Below, piece after piece: positions 52,893-61,622 of a DNA stretch of 64,000 nt. The translations under genes were made by a program, and so were the position numbers. The DNA is from Reinekea blandensis MED297 (lineage in GTDB: Bacteria; Pseudomonadota; Gammaproteobacteria; Pseudomonadales; Natronospirillaceae): contig NZ_CH724149.1 in the NCBI RefSeq assembly GCF_000153185.1, positions 510,789 to 574,788 on the forward strand, read 5' to 3'. Each line of letters opens with the position of its first letter. Within the stretch, counting starts at the first letter, position 1. The notes under the pieces were generated by a model. The model was not told the origin of the DNA, made no database searches, and saw only the letters and a list, made by a program, of their open reading frames with translations.

Positions 52893-53731
52893 GCCGTACG
52901 CTCCGGGTTCAGCTCGCTGCGGAACTTTCGCCGCATTAAGCGAATAAACAGGCTTGGCATTACGCGGTAAAACAGCGCCGCCAGCGCAATACTGCGGTTG
53001 GGAAACAGTCGGTCCTGGCGCTTACGATGGGCGTCGGCGATGCGCTGTACCATCCAGTCCACTGAATGAATCGAGCCAATGGTTGAGCGTTGGTGCTTAG
53101 CCGGCTGGCCGGTGCCACTGAGGGCATTGCGTTCGATGTCGGTTGCCAGAAAACTGGGGTAGACCATCAGAATGTGCAACGGCCTGTGGGCAGTTTCGGC
53201 GCGCAGCGTTTCAAAGTATTGATGCAGGGCGCCTTTGGCTGCGCAATAGCCGGACCGCCCCATGACCGGCAACCAACCCGCCATAGAACCGATGTTAATG
53301 ACGGTGCCCGGTGTTTGCCGATGTTGCTGGCTTTCCAGCAACGGCAGACATTGTTGGGTGAGCCGCACCGGCACCATAAAATCCAGCGTCATGACGCGCT
53401 CGGTGACAGCAATTTCTGTTTCATCGGCTAACGAACGATGAGTGATGCCGGCGTTATTCATCAGCACGTCCAGTCGGCCAAACGTTTGGCGAAGGGTTTG
53501 CAGGATCTGTTTGGTGGCCTGGTTGTCGGTGAGATCCACAGCCAGCCCTGCCAGTCGTTGGTCCGCTGCACATCCGTGTTGTTGCAGGTGTTGCAGGCGG
53601 CTTTCCAGCGTCATCTGGTCTCGGTCGACGAGCAACAGATCGTATCCCTGTCGTGCGTAGTGCTGCGCCAAACCCCAACCCAGCCCATTCGCCGCACCGG
53701 TAATCAGTGCCACCGCGTTTGAGGACATCAT
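52889..53731 (-). CDS. Short-chain dehydrogenase/reductase
   Basis: 280 aa, classical SDR. Cofactor motif TGAANGLG near 12-19, NNAG near 92, catalytic Ser in INIGSMAG near 148 and YCAAK near 162-166. The C-terminal 60 residues are longer than usual and basic. It interconverts an alcohol and a ketone. It overlaps the epimerase gene by four bases and the TauE/SafE gene by four bases. Confidence 0.9.
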   Translation of the reverse strand: MMSSNAVALITGAANGLGWGLAQHYARQGYDLLLVDRDQMTLESRLQHLQQHGCAADQRLAGLAVDLTDNQATKQILQTLRQTFGRLDVLMNNAGITHRSLADETEIAVTERVMTLDFMVPVRLTQQCLPLLESQQHRQTPGTVINIGSMAGWLPVMGRSGYCAAKGALHQYFETLRAETAHRPLHILMVYPSFLATDIERNALSGTGQPAKHQRSTIGSIHSVDWMVQRIADAHRKRQDRLFPNRSIALAALFYRVMPSLFIRLMRRKFRSELNPERTA

Positions 53732-54672
53732 CGGCTGTGCTCCTGCATTAACCCGGAACAGAACAGTTCAAACACTTCCGCCGAGGTTTTGTGCGGGGTA
53801 TAGCCAAACTCGGCTTTTAACCGGTCGTTTGCCAGAACCGGACGATAGCGGAGGAATTTGAGCTGTTCGGGTCCGTAGCGCGTCAGTTTAAGCCGCTTGC
53901 CGAGCCGCAGGGCACCACTGAGCAGAAGCGGAGACAGCGACAACGCCGGTTTGTTCAGCCGCCGGGCAATGTCGATGAGGGTCAGGGCGCCATCTCCGGC
54001 CAGATTGAAGATGCCGGTTTTATTCTCTGTCACACCAAGACAGATGATGTTCACCACGTCTTTGTCCCAGATGAACACAAAGGGCGAGTCAGCCCCTTTG
54101 ATGGTCAGAATCCGGGGTTTGAGGAACAGGTTGGTGATCAGGTTCCGGGTGTTTTGCCCCAGCACGGTTCCCGGCCGCAAAATAAGTTGCTGTAACTGCG
54201 GGTGGCTCTGGCGGTATTCGGCGAGCATGTCTTCAACTAAGCGTTTGTGCCACGAGTAGGCAAACTCATAGTTTCCGCGTAAAGGGTCGGCTTCACTTAG
54301 CCACTCGGCGTTATCGGCGTGGTAGCCATAGGCGGCGCCACTGCTGCTGACGGTCAGGTGCTCAACGCCAGCGGCCAGGCAGGCTTCGATGACATTGCGG
54401 GTACCGTCGACATCAATGCGATAGTCGCGGGCACGGTCTTCGCTGGCCTCCAGCACACTGGCCAAATGCACGACGTGTGTGATGCGATGTTCTCGCATGA
54501 GGTCAGCGAGCGTTTCGTCATTAATGTCCAGATGTTTGATCTCGAACTGTGCCGCCGAGCAAGCCCGGATGTCACAACCGAGTACCTGGTGTTCTTTAGC
54601 GAGCGCGTTACCGACCTGATGGCCGATGTAACCCGCCGCGCCGGTGATCAGAATGCGATTATCCTTGGACAT
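53728..54672 (-). CDS. NAD-dependent epimerase/dehydratase family protein
   Basis: 314 aa, extended SDR. The cofactor motif GAAGYIG near 12-18 and the YSWHK catalytic Tyr/Lys near 139-143 with SSSGAAYG before it are intact. The middle and C-terminus match epimerases of the GalE/3-beta-HSD type. It overlaps the BASS gene by 14 bases. With the SDR and monooxygenase in the operon, a steroid or terpenoid-like substrate is one option. Confidence 0.87.
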   Translation of the reverse strand: MSKDNRILITGAAGYIGHQVGNALAKEHQVLGCDIRACSAAQFEIKHLDINDETLADLMREHRITHVVHLASVLEASEDRARDYRIDVDGTRNVIEACLAAGVEHLTVSSSGAAYGYHADNAEWLSEADPLRGNYEFAYSWHKRLVEDMLAEYRQSHPQLQQLILRPGTVLGQNTRNLITNLFLKPRILTIKGADSPFVFIWDKDVVNIICLGVTENKTGIFNLAGDGALTLIDIARRLNKPALSLSPLLLSGALRLGKRLKLTRYGPEQLKFLRYRPVLANDRLKAEFGYTPHKTSAEVFELFCSGLMQEHSR

Positions 54673-55576
54673 AAGCCGTCTCCCTCAGTTGCGTGCGCCG
54701 ATGCCAGATCAACGCCAGGCTTAATCCACTGACCAGATGCCAGACGCCCCAAAACGCGGCGATGATCATCATGCTGCCGTACTCCGGGAAGAACGTGAAC
54801 AGAATGCCGAGCCCCAGGCCGGAGTTCTGGATGCCGACTTCCAAGGTGACCGCGCGACGGTCGGCCCGCGCCAGTTTTGCGCCGTAACCCGCCAAAGTGC
54901 CGATGCCCAACGCGAGGGCATTGTGCGCAATGACCAACAACGCAAAGCTCGCCATGTGTTCCATAAACACCGAGAAGTTGTTGCGCACGGCAATGACGAT
55001 GAAGGCAAAGAACACCAGCAGCGACAGGACCCGAAATGGCTTGTCAGAGCGTATGGCAAAGCGGGGAAAGCGCTGACCGACCACCATGCCGAGGATTAAC
55101 GGAATGGCCAGCACCAACGTGGTCAGCATCAGGATTTCGATTGGGCTGATGGCGATGTTCTGAATCAGTTCACGGGTGGCTGGATTCAACTGCCCGTAGA
55201 GCATGAAGTTAAACGGTGTCATGATGATCGCCGCCAGACTGGAAACCGCGGTCATGGAGACAGACACGGCCACATTGCCGCGCCCGATGTGGGTCATGAT
55301 GTTGCTGAACGACCCGCCGGGGCAGGAGGCCACCAGAATCATGCCCAGCGCCAGTTCCGGGTCGATGTCAAACGCCCAGGTAAACCAGGCGGTCAGCGCG
55401 GGTAAGACGATGAACTGTGCGATCAGCCCGATACCGGGTGCAATGGGGGCGCGCAGAATCTGACGGAAATCGTCGGGTTTCAGGGTGAGCGAGACGCCGA
55501 ACATCATGAAGGCGAGAATCCCGTTGAGCAGTATCAGGGCACCGGGATCAAACTGAATCTGTACGTCGGTCAGCAT
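54659..55576 (-). CDS. Bile acid:sodium symporter (BASS) family transporter, copy 2
   Basis: 305 aa, about ten TM segments, closely similar to the BASS gene at 20414 over its whole length (shared ASCPGGSFSNIMT, PFNF, TLEVGIQNSGLGL, AFWGVWHLVSGLSL). It overlaps the monooxygenase gene by seven bases. It presumably takes up the operon's substrate with Na+. Confidence 0.9.
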   Translation of the reverse strand: MLTDVQIQFDPGALILLNGILAFMMFGVSLTLKPDDFRQILRAPIAPGIGLIAQFIVLPALTAWFTWAFDIDPELALGMILVASCPGGSFSNIMTHIGRGNVAVSVSMTAVSSLAAIIMTPFNFMLYGQLNPATRELIQNIAISPIEILMLTTLVLAIPLILGMVVGQRFPRFAIRSDKPFRVLSLLVFFAFIVIAVRNNFSVFMEHMASFALLVIAHNALALGIGTLAGYGAKLARADRRAVTLEVGIQNSGLGLGILFTFFPEYGSMMIIAAFWGVWHLVSGLSLALIWHRRTQLRETAYVQG

Positions 55577-56907
55577 GCGTTAGCCTCCCGGATGCGAGTA
55601 GCCAGGTCGGCTTCAAGGTCGGCCGACAGCTCACGGATGTGTTGATGCAATTGGCTGAGATAAGTTTGCTTGTCGACGTAATAGGCCATGCGCTCCAGCG
55701 GCAGGTAATCCATGCCACCGACGGCGCGCTGCTGGAACTGCTGCTGAATGGTGTTGTCGAGCGCTCGGGCGGAGGCTTTGTCGTCCAGTTTCTGGCGCAG
55801 ATACAAAGCCACCAGATGGGCCTGATCGTCGCGCCCCTGCCAGCCCAGACCGGCAGCTTCTACCATACCCATCACGTAGATATCGTTGTGCATCGGGTTG
55901 AAAACGTTCAGGTAGAGTTGTGGTGCAAAACCCTGCCAGTTGAGTGCTTCCGGAGCAATGAACGGGTAGTTCAGCTTGTAACCGGTGGCTTCGAGAATCA
56001 GATCGTATTCACCGGTCTGACCATTACTGAACGTTACTGTCTGACCGTTTACCGCTTGAATGTCCGGTTGTGGGTTGATGTCGCCATGCCCGATGTAATG
56101 CAGAAAAATCGAGTTGATGACCGGATGGCTCTCATACAGCCGGTAGTCCGGGTCGGGCAGTCCATAATCGCTGGGTTTGCCGATGATCATGCGGATCAGC
56201 CAGCCGTCGACCAGCTGCTTTAAGCGTTTCGGAAGACGAATTTTACCACCCAGCGTATCGGTGGGTCGGCCTTTGATGAACTTCGGCAGAAAGTAGTAAC
56301 CACGGCGTACCGACATATCGACACTGGCGGCCTGATGGACGGCATCGACGGCAATGTCACAACCGCTGTTACCGCAGCCGATAATCAACACGCGCTTGTC
56401 TTTGAACTCCGACGGCGATTTATACTCGGCCGCATGCATTTGTTTGCCGGTGAACTCGCCCGGCAGTTCGACCCGGTTTGGGTGATGCAGCGTGCCGTTG
56501 GCCAGCAGAACGCCAGCAACGTCATGCGTTTGTGTCTCACCGTTGACTGAGGTCGTGATTCGCCAGTGATCGTCATGGCGCTGAATGTCGATGACGCTGT
56601 GATTAAACCGAAAATGCTCATACAACCCAAAGCGACGCGCATACGCCTGAAAATAGGCTTTCAGGTGATGATGCGCCGGGTAGGTGGGCACCTCGCTGTC
56701 CATCGGGAACTCGTGAAACTCGGTCATGGTTTTCGAGGAAATCAGATGCGCCGAGTGGTACATGGTGCTGGTGGGGTTGTCGATATCCCAAAGGCCGCCG
56801 ACATCCGTATGGCTTTCGAACCCGATCCAGAGAATCTGATATTGGCTCAGACGACGAGCCGTGCACAAGCCCATAGGACCTGCGCCGATAATGGCGTAAG
56901 GAAGCAT
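55570..56907 (-). CDS. Flavin-containing monooxygenase
   Basis: 445 aa from the ATG at 56907 (GGAGAG upstream; an upstream in-frame ATG lacks one). FAD motif GAGPMG near 8-13, NADPH motif GCGNSG near 176, and the monooxygenase fingerprint FTGKQMHAAEY (FxGxxxHxxxY) near 153-163 between them. It oxygenates a ketone, thioether or amine, or acts in the Baeyer-Villiger manner. First gene of the operon, divergent from the AraC regulator. Confidence 0.9.
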   Translation of the reverse strand: MLPYAIIGAGPMGLCTARRLSQYQILWIGFESHTDVGGLWDIDNPTSTMYHSAHLISSKTMTEFHEFPMDSEVPTYPAHHHLKAYFQAYARRFGLYEHFRFNHSVIDIQRHDDHWRITTSVNGETQTHDVAGVLLANGTLHHPNRVELPGEFTGKQMHAAEYKSPSEFKDKRVLIIGCGNSGCDIAVDAVHQAASVDMSVRRGYYFLPKFIKGRPTDTLGGKIRLPKRLKQLVDGWLIRMIIGKPSDYGLPDPDYRLYESHPVINSIFLHYIGHGDINPQPDIQAVNGQTVTFSNGQTGEYDLILEATGYKLNYPFIAPEALNWQGFAPQLYLNVFNPMHNDIYVMGMVEAAGLGWQGRDDQAHLVALYLRQKLDDKASARALDNTIQQQFQQRAVGGMDYLPLERMAYYVDKQTYLSQLHQHIRELSADLEADLATRIREANAC

Positions 56908-56975
56908 TGTTGTGTCTCTCCAGTTCATATCGCGTTGTTTTTTGTTGTGTGGGCGGACGGTAAAGACCGACTGTG

Positions 56976-57004
56976 TTGACGCCTTTCACGCGACTGGGAA
57001 CAAT
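56976..57004 (+). promoter_or_regulatory. Promoter of the OruR-type regulator
   Basis: TTGACG (56976-56981), 17-base spacer, AACAAT (56999-57004), 47 bases before the regulator start. Confidence 0.45.
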
Positions 57005-57050
57005 GTAAGCGGGCTTGGGGCATTTCGCCCTGACGATTCGGGACACATTT

Positions 57051-58040
57051 ATGGTTAATTTGGGACAGGCGACGGTCACTCAACAGTTCACCAAAGCCAT
57101 TGTGGCGGCGTTGGATGGGTCCGATCTGCCGCCCAATGACGAGTTGAACCAGTTACTGGCAAAAATCCGGCCTTATAAGCGTGTCCCCATGCCGCTCCAG
57201 GATGAGCTTTGGCGATTACTGGTACGGTTGTACCCCGATCCCGGGTTGGGGCTAAAACTGGGGTTGCAGGTGCAGCCTGGTCATCTGGATGTGGTCGGTT
57301 TTTTGTTGCTCAGTTGCGACACACTGGAAGACGCCATGGATGTGCTGCTGACTTACCATCCAATCGTCGGTGAAGGCGGCGAGTTTGTTTCCACGCAAGA
57401 CGATCACAGTTGCCGGCTGATTTATGCACCCTTTCATAACGTGGTTCGCGCGCAGCGGGTAGAGGCGGTGATGGCGACGTTGGTTCGGTTGACCCGGTAC
57501 TTAACGGGAGAAGCATTTAACCCCGGTTTTGTGACGTTTCAGCATGAACCGACGCTGTCGGTCGTTGAGTACGAGCAGGCACTTGGTTGTGAGGTTCGGT
57601 TTGGCCAGTTGGCCGATGCGCTGGTGTTTGATACCTCACAACTGTCGCTGCCATTGGTGCAGGCCAACAGCGATTTGTTTGATCAGATGCGGTCGTTGGC
57701 CGATGACCAGCTTTCCCAGTTACAGCAGTTCGATCTGCGCTCTCAAATCGCCAACCTCATTCGAGAGCATCCTAACTGGGGTAAAGAGCGCATCGCTGAA
57801 GCGTTAGGAATGAGCGGACGGCATCTGAACCGAAACCTGTCTCGTGAAGGGGTGACCTTTAAAATTCTGGCCGACCAAACCCGGTTGTCGATGGCCGAAG
57901 ACCTGCTGGCGCAACAGGTGTCAAAAGCGGACATTGCTGAGCGCCTCGGTTTTAATGACGAGAGTGCTTTTTTTAAAGCCTTTAAACGCTGGACGGGCCT
58001 GACACCGACCGAGTTCGAGCAACGCGGTACTCGCCGCTGA
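57051..58040 (+). CDS. AraC-family regulator with arabinose-binding-type N-terminal domain (OruR-like)
   Basis: 329 aa from the ATG at 57051. The N-terminal 190 residues match the Arabinose_bd domain of OruR/ArgR-type regulators. The C-terminal HTH_18 has two helix-turn-helices (IAEALGMSGRHLNRNLSREG and IAERLGFNDESAFFKAFKRWTG). It is divergent from the monooxygenase operon, with a 143-base shared promoter region, and probably activates it in response to its substrate. Confidence 0.9.
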   Translation: MVNLGQATVTQQFTKAIVAALDGSDLPPNDELNQLLAKIRPYKRVPMPLQDELWRLLVRLYPDPGLGLKLGLQVQPGHLDVVGFLLLSCDTLEDAMDVLLTYHPIVGEGGEFVSTQDDHSCRLIYAPFHNVVRAQRVEAVMATLVRLTRYLTGEAFNPGFVTFQHEPTLSVVEYEQALGCEVRFGQLADALVFDTSQLSLPLVQANSDLFDQMRSLADDQLSQLQQFDLRSQIANLIREHPNWGKERIAEALGMSGRHLNRNLSREGVTFKILADQTRLSMAEDLLAQQVSKADIAERLGFNDESAFFKAFKRWTGLTPTEFEQRGTRR

Positions 58041-58071
58041 CGGCTATTATGTCCAGAACGTGGACTGGGTA

Positions 58072-58356
58072 TCAGCTTTTTTGCTTACGTACCCAGTGTA
58101 CATGGCGTTGCAGCGAAGGGTCCTGCTTGAGCGCGTCGAGACTCGCGAACTGTTTCGCCAGCGTCATTTCATCGTACAGCCGGTGAATGCCATTGTGGCA
58201 TTTGCGGCAGACCCAGATCCCGCGATTTAACTCATCACGACCATATTGCTTTTGAAACCGGGTCCGACGATGCATCTTTTTCGGAATTAAATGGTGGTAT
58301 GTCAGGCGTGTCGGGCGTTCGCAGAGCTGACAATGGTCGGGTTTGCGTTCCGTCAT
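58072..58356 (-). CDS. HNH endonuclease-like small protein
   Basis: 94 aa. CxxC (CQLC near 9-12), HHLIPKKMHRRTRF near 21-34 and CRKCHNGIHRLYD near 51-63 form a zinc-bound HNH domain. Small proteins of this type are widespread in gammaproteobacteria; nuclease activity has not been shown for most. It overlaps the CPXCG gene by ATGA. Confidence 0.85.
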   Translation of the reverse strand: MTERKPDHCQLCERPTRLTYHHLIPKKMHRRTRFQKQYGRDELNRGIWVCRKCHNGIHRLYDEMTLAKQFASLDALKQDPSLQRHVHWVRKQKS

Positions 58357-58544
58357 GTATCGTCTTCGCGGAACACCTCGACCTGTTGGTCCGGACTGAC
58401 GTCGACAACCATCGGTCGGCAGCAGACTTCACAGTCCTCCGTGTATTGTTGAGGTTCATCCATCGGTTCGATGATCAGATGAATCGGGGAGCCGCAATAG
58501 GGGCAGTGCTGTTTGCTTTCTTGGGTGGTCAGGCGTTCGGTCAT
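58353..58544 (-). CDS. CPXCG-motif cysteine-rich protein
   Basis: 63 aa from the third of three tandem ATGs, the only one correctly spaced from AGGA. CPYC near 14-17 and CEVCC near 37-41 make a small zinc-ribbon. The protein family is of unknown function and is often co-encoded with HNH proteins. Confidence 0.82.
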   Translation of the reverse strand: MTERLTTQESKQHCPYCGSPIHLIIEPMDEPQQYTEDCEVCCRPMVVDVSPDQQVEVFREDDT

Positions 58545-58598
58545 CATCATCTTCCTGTCCTGAAGCGTACTGTCAGTATAGCTTATCCTGTCAAACGG

Positions 58599-59951
58599 TC
58601 AGCGACGTAAGGCGATTCGACCGGTCGAGACGGCATTTTTCCGGACTCTGCCCGGTCCGCTGATGACAAACAAATCGCCGTTTTGTCCGGTCAGTTGTTT
58701 GCGTACGCCGCTTGTTCGGGCGATGTTGGCATTCGCAAGCATGTGCTCAGCTTCACCGTGAACGGGAATGGCAATACGGGGCTGAACCCAGCGATACAGA
58801 TCGGCGACGTCGTCGGCACTCGGATGACCGCTGGCGTGTATCGGCGTTTCGCAATCGGCTGCCATCACCACCTCAACCTTTTTCAGCTTCAGCAGCCGCA
58901 CCAGGTTCTCGACGGAGGTTTCGTTACCGGGAATCACGATGGCACTGAAAATGACTCTATCACCGGCACTGATATCCAGTTCGTAGTGGCTATCGGTTGC
59001 CATTCGTTGCAAGGCTGTCCGAGGTTCGCCCTGGCTGCCGGTAGCAATCGCGAGTACTTCCCTCGGCGGCAGGTATGCCAGATGTCGGCTGTCGATGATG
59101 TCGCAGTCTGCAGGCCAGACACCGGTTGCCTTGGCCGTACTGACCATGGTTTGCAGGGAGCGTCCATACAGCCCGACGTAGCGGCCGGTTTCCTGAGCAA
59201 TGCGGCACAGCGTGATCAGGCGGGCAATGTTGCTGCCAAAACAACCGACAATGACGCGGCCTTCCGTGGTCTTCACCTGTTCATACAACCCTGCGAAACA
59301 GGCGCCTTCAGACAATGACCGGCCAGGCCGGTTGGCGTTGGTCGAATCACAGACCATGGCGTCAATCGAGCCGTCTCCCAGGGCCTGAAACGGGGTTGGG
59401 TCAAACGGTTCACCAATGACCGGTTGTGGGTCAATTTTCCAATCACCAGTATGAAAGACATTGCCGGCAGACGTGCGAATGACCAGCGCATGAGGTTCGG
59501 GCAGGGAATGGGTTAAGGGTAACCACTCGACATTGAACGGGCCGATATCAAGGGTCGCGCCACTGTCCACTTCGATGATCGGTACCCGATCGAGCAGGCT
59601 GTGTTGAGCCAGTTTGCGGCGCAGAAACTCGGCGGTAAAGCGGGTGGTGTAGACCGGGCACTGCAGGCGCGGCCACAGATCGGCAACGGCACCGACATGG
59701 TCCTCGTGCGCGTGGGTAAGGACCAGGCCGCACAGTTTGTCAGATTGAGCGGTAATGAACGCCGGGTCGGCACTGATGACATCGAACAGTTCGGTGGAGT
59801 CTGGTGTCAGGGTGTCTTTAAACGTGACGCCGCAATCGACCATCAGCCAGTGATCGTCGTGACCGTAGAGGTTCATGTTCATGCCGATTTCGCCAGTGCC
59901 TCCGAGTGGCAGGAAATAGAGGTCTTTTGAGCCGGGCAGAAGTGTGGACAT
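58599..59951 (-). CDS. RNase J-like metallo-beta-lactamase hydrolase, short form
   Basis: 450 aa. The metal motif HAHEDH near 81-86, HTGDWKID near 167-174 and DSTNANRPG near 202-210 are those of RNase J/beta-CASP hydrolases. The beta-CASP region follows (VGCFGSN, ATGSQGEP, IHASGHPS near 370, PVHGE near 395). Typical RNase J has about 100 further C-terminal residues, so this is a short form. It may act on RNA or on another substrate. Not part of an operon with its neighbours. Confidence 0.85.
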   Translation of the reverse strand: MSTLLPGSKDLYFLPLGGTGEIGMNMNLYGHDDHWLMVDCGVTFKDTLTPDSTELFDVISADPAFITAQSDKLCGLVLTHAHEDHVGAVADLWPRLQCPVYTTRFTAEFLRRKLAQHSLLDRVPIIEVDSGATLDIGPFNVEWLPLTHSLPEPHALVIRTSAGNVFHTGDWKIDPQPVIGEPFDPTPFQALGDGSIDAMVCDSTNANRPGRSLSEGACFAGLYEQVKTTEGRVIVGCFGSNIARLITLCRIAQETGRYVGLYGRSLQTMVSTAKATGVWPADCDIIDSRHLAYLPPREVLAIATGSQGEPRTALQRMATDSHYELDISAGDRVIFSAIVIPGNETSVENLVRLLKLKKVEVVMAADCETPIHASGHPSADDVADLYRWVQPRIAIPVHGEAEHMLANANIARTSGVRKQLTGQNGDLFVISGPGRVRKNAVSTGRIALRR

Positions 59952-60081
59952 GAACTCGCTTATCGTTGGATGGTTGGTGTCAGTTAAAGGGTAGAAGTAG
60001 CTTAAGGTTTTTGATGACAGCTGCCAAATTCTTTACCGGATCTGGTACATTGCGCAGACGGAATGAACCTGATAAGTACTC

Positions 60082-60414
60082 ATGGCTAAAAAACAGACAG
60101 TCTCACAACAGACCATCGATGACGCGTTAAAAATTGCCAAGGGCACCGCGCGTCCCGGTCAAACCAAAGAGCAGACCAAACAGATTGCTCAGGGCATTGA
60201 AAAAGGCATTGCTGAGTTTAAAAAACGCGAGAAAGCCAAAGCGCGTGAACGTGATAAAGCTCGGAAAAAAGCATCACCCGCTGAAGAACTGCCCACAACC
60301 AAAACAACAGAACCGACCGACCCATCTCCAAGTGCGTCCGCAGCGGTTTGGCTGCCTTGGGTATTGCTTGCCTTGAGTTGGATAGGCTTTGCGATTTATG
60401 TGGGACTGTTCTGA
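60082..60414 (+). CDS. DUF2956 membrane protein
   Basis: 110 aa. A highly charged, coiled-coil-like N-terminal region (Lys/Arg/Glu-rich, residues 1-75) is followed by one C-terminal TM helix at about 89-108 (VWLPWVLLALSWIGFAIYVGLF), as in DUF2956. Tail-anchored inner membrane protein of unknown function. Its end overlaps the convergent GNAT gene by 19 bases. Confidence 0.85.
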   Translation: MAKKQTVSQQTIDDALKIAKGTARPGQTKEQTKQIAQGIEKGIAEFKKREKAKARERDKARKKASPAEELPTTKTTEPTDPSPSASAAVWLPWVLLALSWIGFAIYVGLF

Positions 60415-61238
60415 TCCGGTCGATGCGGTTTACCGGGCCACCAGCACAGACTGCATTCACGTTCAGCGATATGAAACCCTAAACTCTGATACAACGCACT
60501 GGCGTGGTAATGTTCGTCGGCCACAATCACCAATTCCTGTACGGACGCCGGCAGTCGCTGCGTTAACTGCGTTAATATCGTTCGGGCGATGCCACGGTTT
60601 TGCGCCGATGGAATCACATGAACAATCTGGAATCGTGCCAGACCATCCAGATGGTACAGCCCGGCATAGCCGATCAAGCGTCCGTCCTGAAAGGCACCCA
60701 ATGTCTCGCCCAATCCTTTGTCTTCCAGCTGTTGATAATTATGGATGCGTGCTTGCAGATAAGGGCGCAGTTCCTCTTCGCGGTGATCGTCCAGGTTTTC
60801 GGCGATGTTCAGTGCGGTCCATTGCTGCCAGTCGCGGTCGGTTTGTAAGGCACGATACTCAGGCTCGGTGTTGAGGCGTTCGGGAACCCGGAAGTTTTCG
60901 CGATGCACCTTCAGTATGTGATTCTCATCGTATTCAAAGTTTAAGCGCTGAAAGTCGCGGACGTTTTCAGGCGTTGGCTCTTCACGTACCCAAACCAGTG
61001 TGCAGTGCTGAACATCCGGCAGGGAACGAAACAACTCTCGGAAACGGGTTTGCCATTGTGCCGGTGTGCGGCTGTCCAAGGGTATTTTCAGCGCTAATGA
61101 ATTGCCGTAATAGTAGTTCGGATCGTCGGGCGAGCGCAGAACGATAACGTCCTCTTCTTCCGAAAACGTTGATGACAGGTGGTTGATCACATACTCGCTG
61201 CGTAATCCGAGGGGGGCCGAAAATATGGGCATTGACAT
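60396..61238 (-). CDS. GNAT-family N-acetyltransferase
   Basis: 280 aa. The C-terminal half carries the acetyl-CoA-binding motif VIPSAQNRGIARTIL near 213-227, then SALYQSLGFHIAE. The N-terminal half looks like a divergent GNAT-like or substrate-recognition domain (DPNYYYGNSLAL). Substrate unknown. Confidence 0.85.
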   Translation of the reverse strand: MSMPIFSAPLGLRSEYVINHLSSTFSEEEDVIVLRSPDDPNYYYGNSLALKIPLDSRTPAQWQTRFRELFRSLPDVQHCTLVWVREEPTPENVRDFQRLNFEYDENHILKVHRENFRVPERLNTEPEYRALQTDRDWQQWTALNIAENLDDHREEELRPYLQARIHNYQQLEDKGLGETLGAFQDGRLIGYAGLYHLDGLARFQIVHVIPSAQNRGIARTILTQLTQRLPASVQELVIVADEHYHASALYQSLGFHIAERECSLCWWPGKPHRPDQNSPT

Positions 61239-61622
61239 ATGGACACCGTTAATAAGTCTGATGGAACTCTGCGGAGCCTGAATTGTTCAGGCCCGCCCGG
61301 AGGGTGGTGCGGCATCCCGACTTTCAGAAAAAGCGCCTATCGTTGTTCCGGTTTTTGCAAAGGTCCCGACATTCACTGCAAACCGCGCCTGGACAGCCAC
61401 TCTTTCTGAAAGGCCAGAGCCCCAACAGACTTATTAGTGGTGCCCATAAGTTGATTCACATGACGAAGCGGGTGGAAGGGGTATTCTACACAGTTTGGCC
61501 GGCAGAGCATCCATAACATACGGACTCATCCTAAGCGCTGATCGTCTATGCTGTAAGTAGGGAGGTCTGGATAAATCTCCATTTTACTTTGAACGGATTT
61601 CAACAGGAGTGCTTTAGCGTCT
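61239..61622. other. Intergenic region upstream of the Na/Pi cotransporter gene
   Basis: 384 bases. Holds one small palindrome (GCCTGAATTGTTCAGGC at 61276-61292) and no credible gene. Confidence 0.45.
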
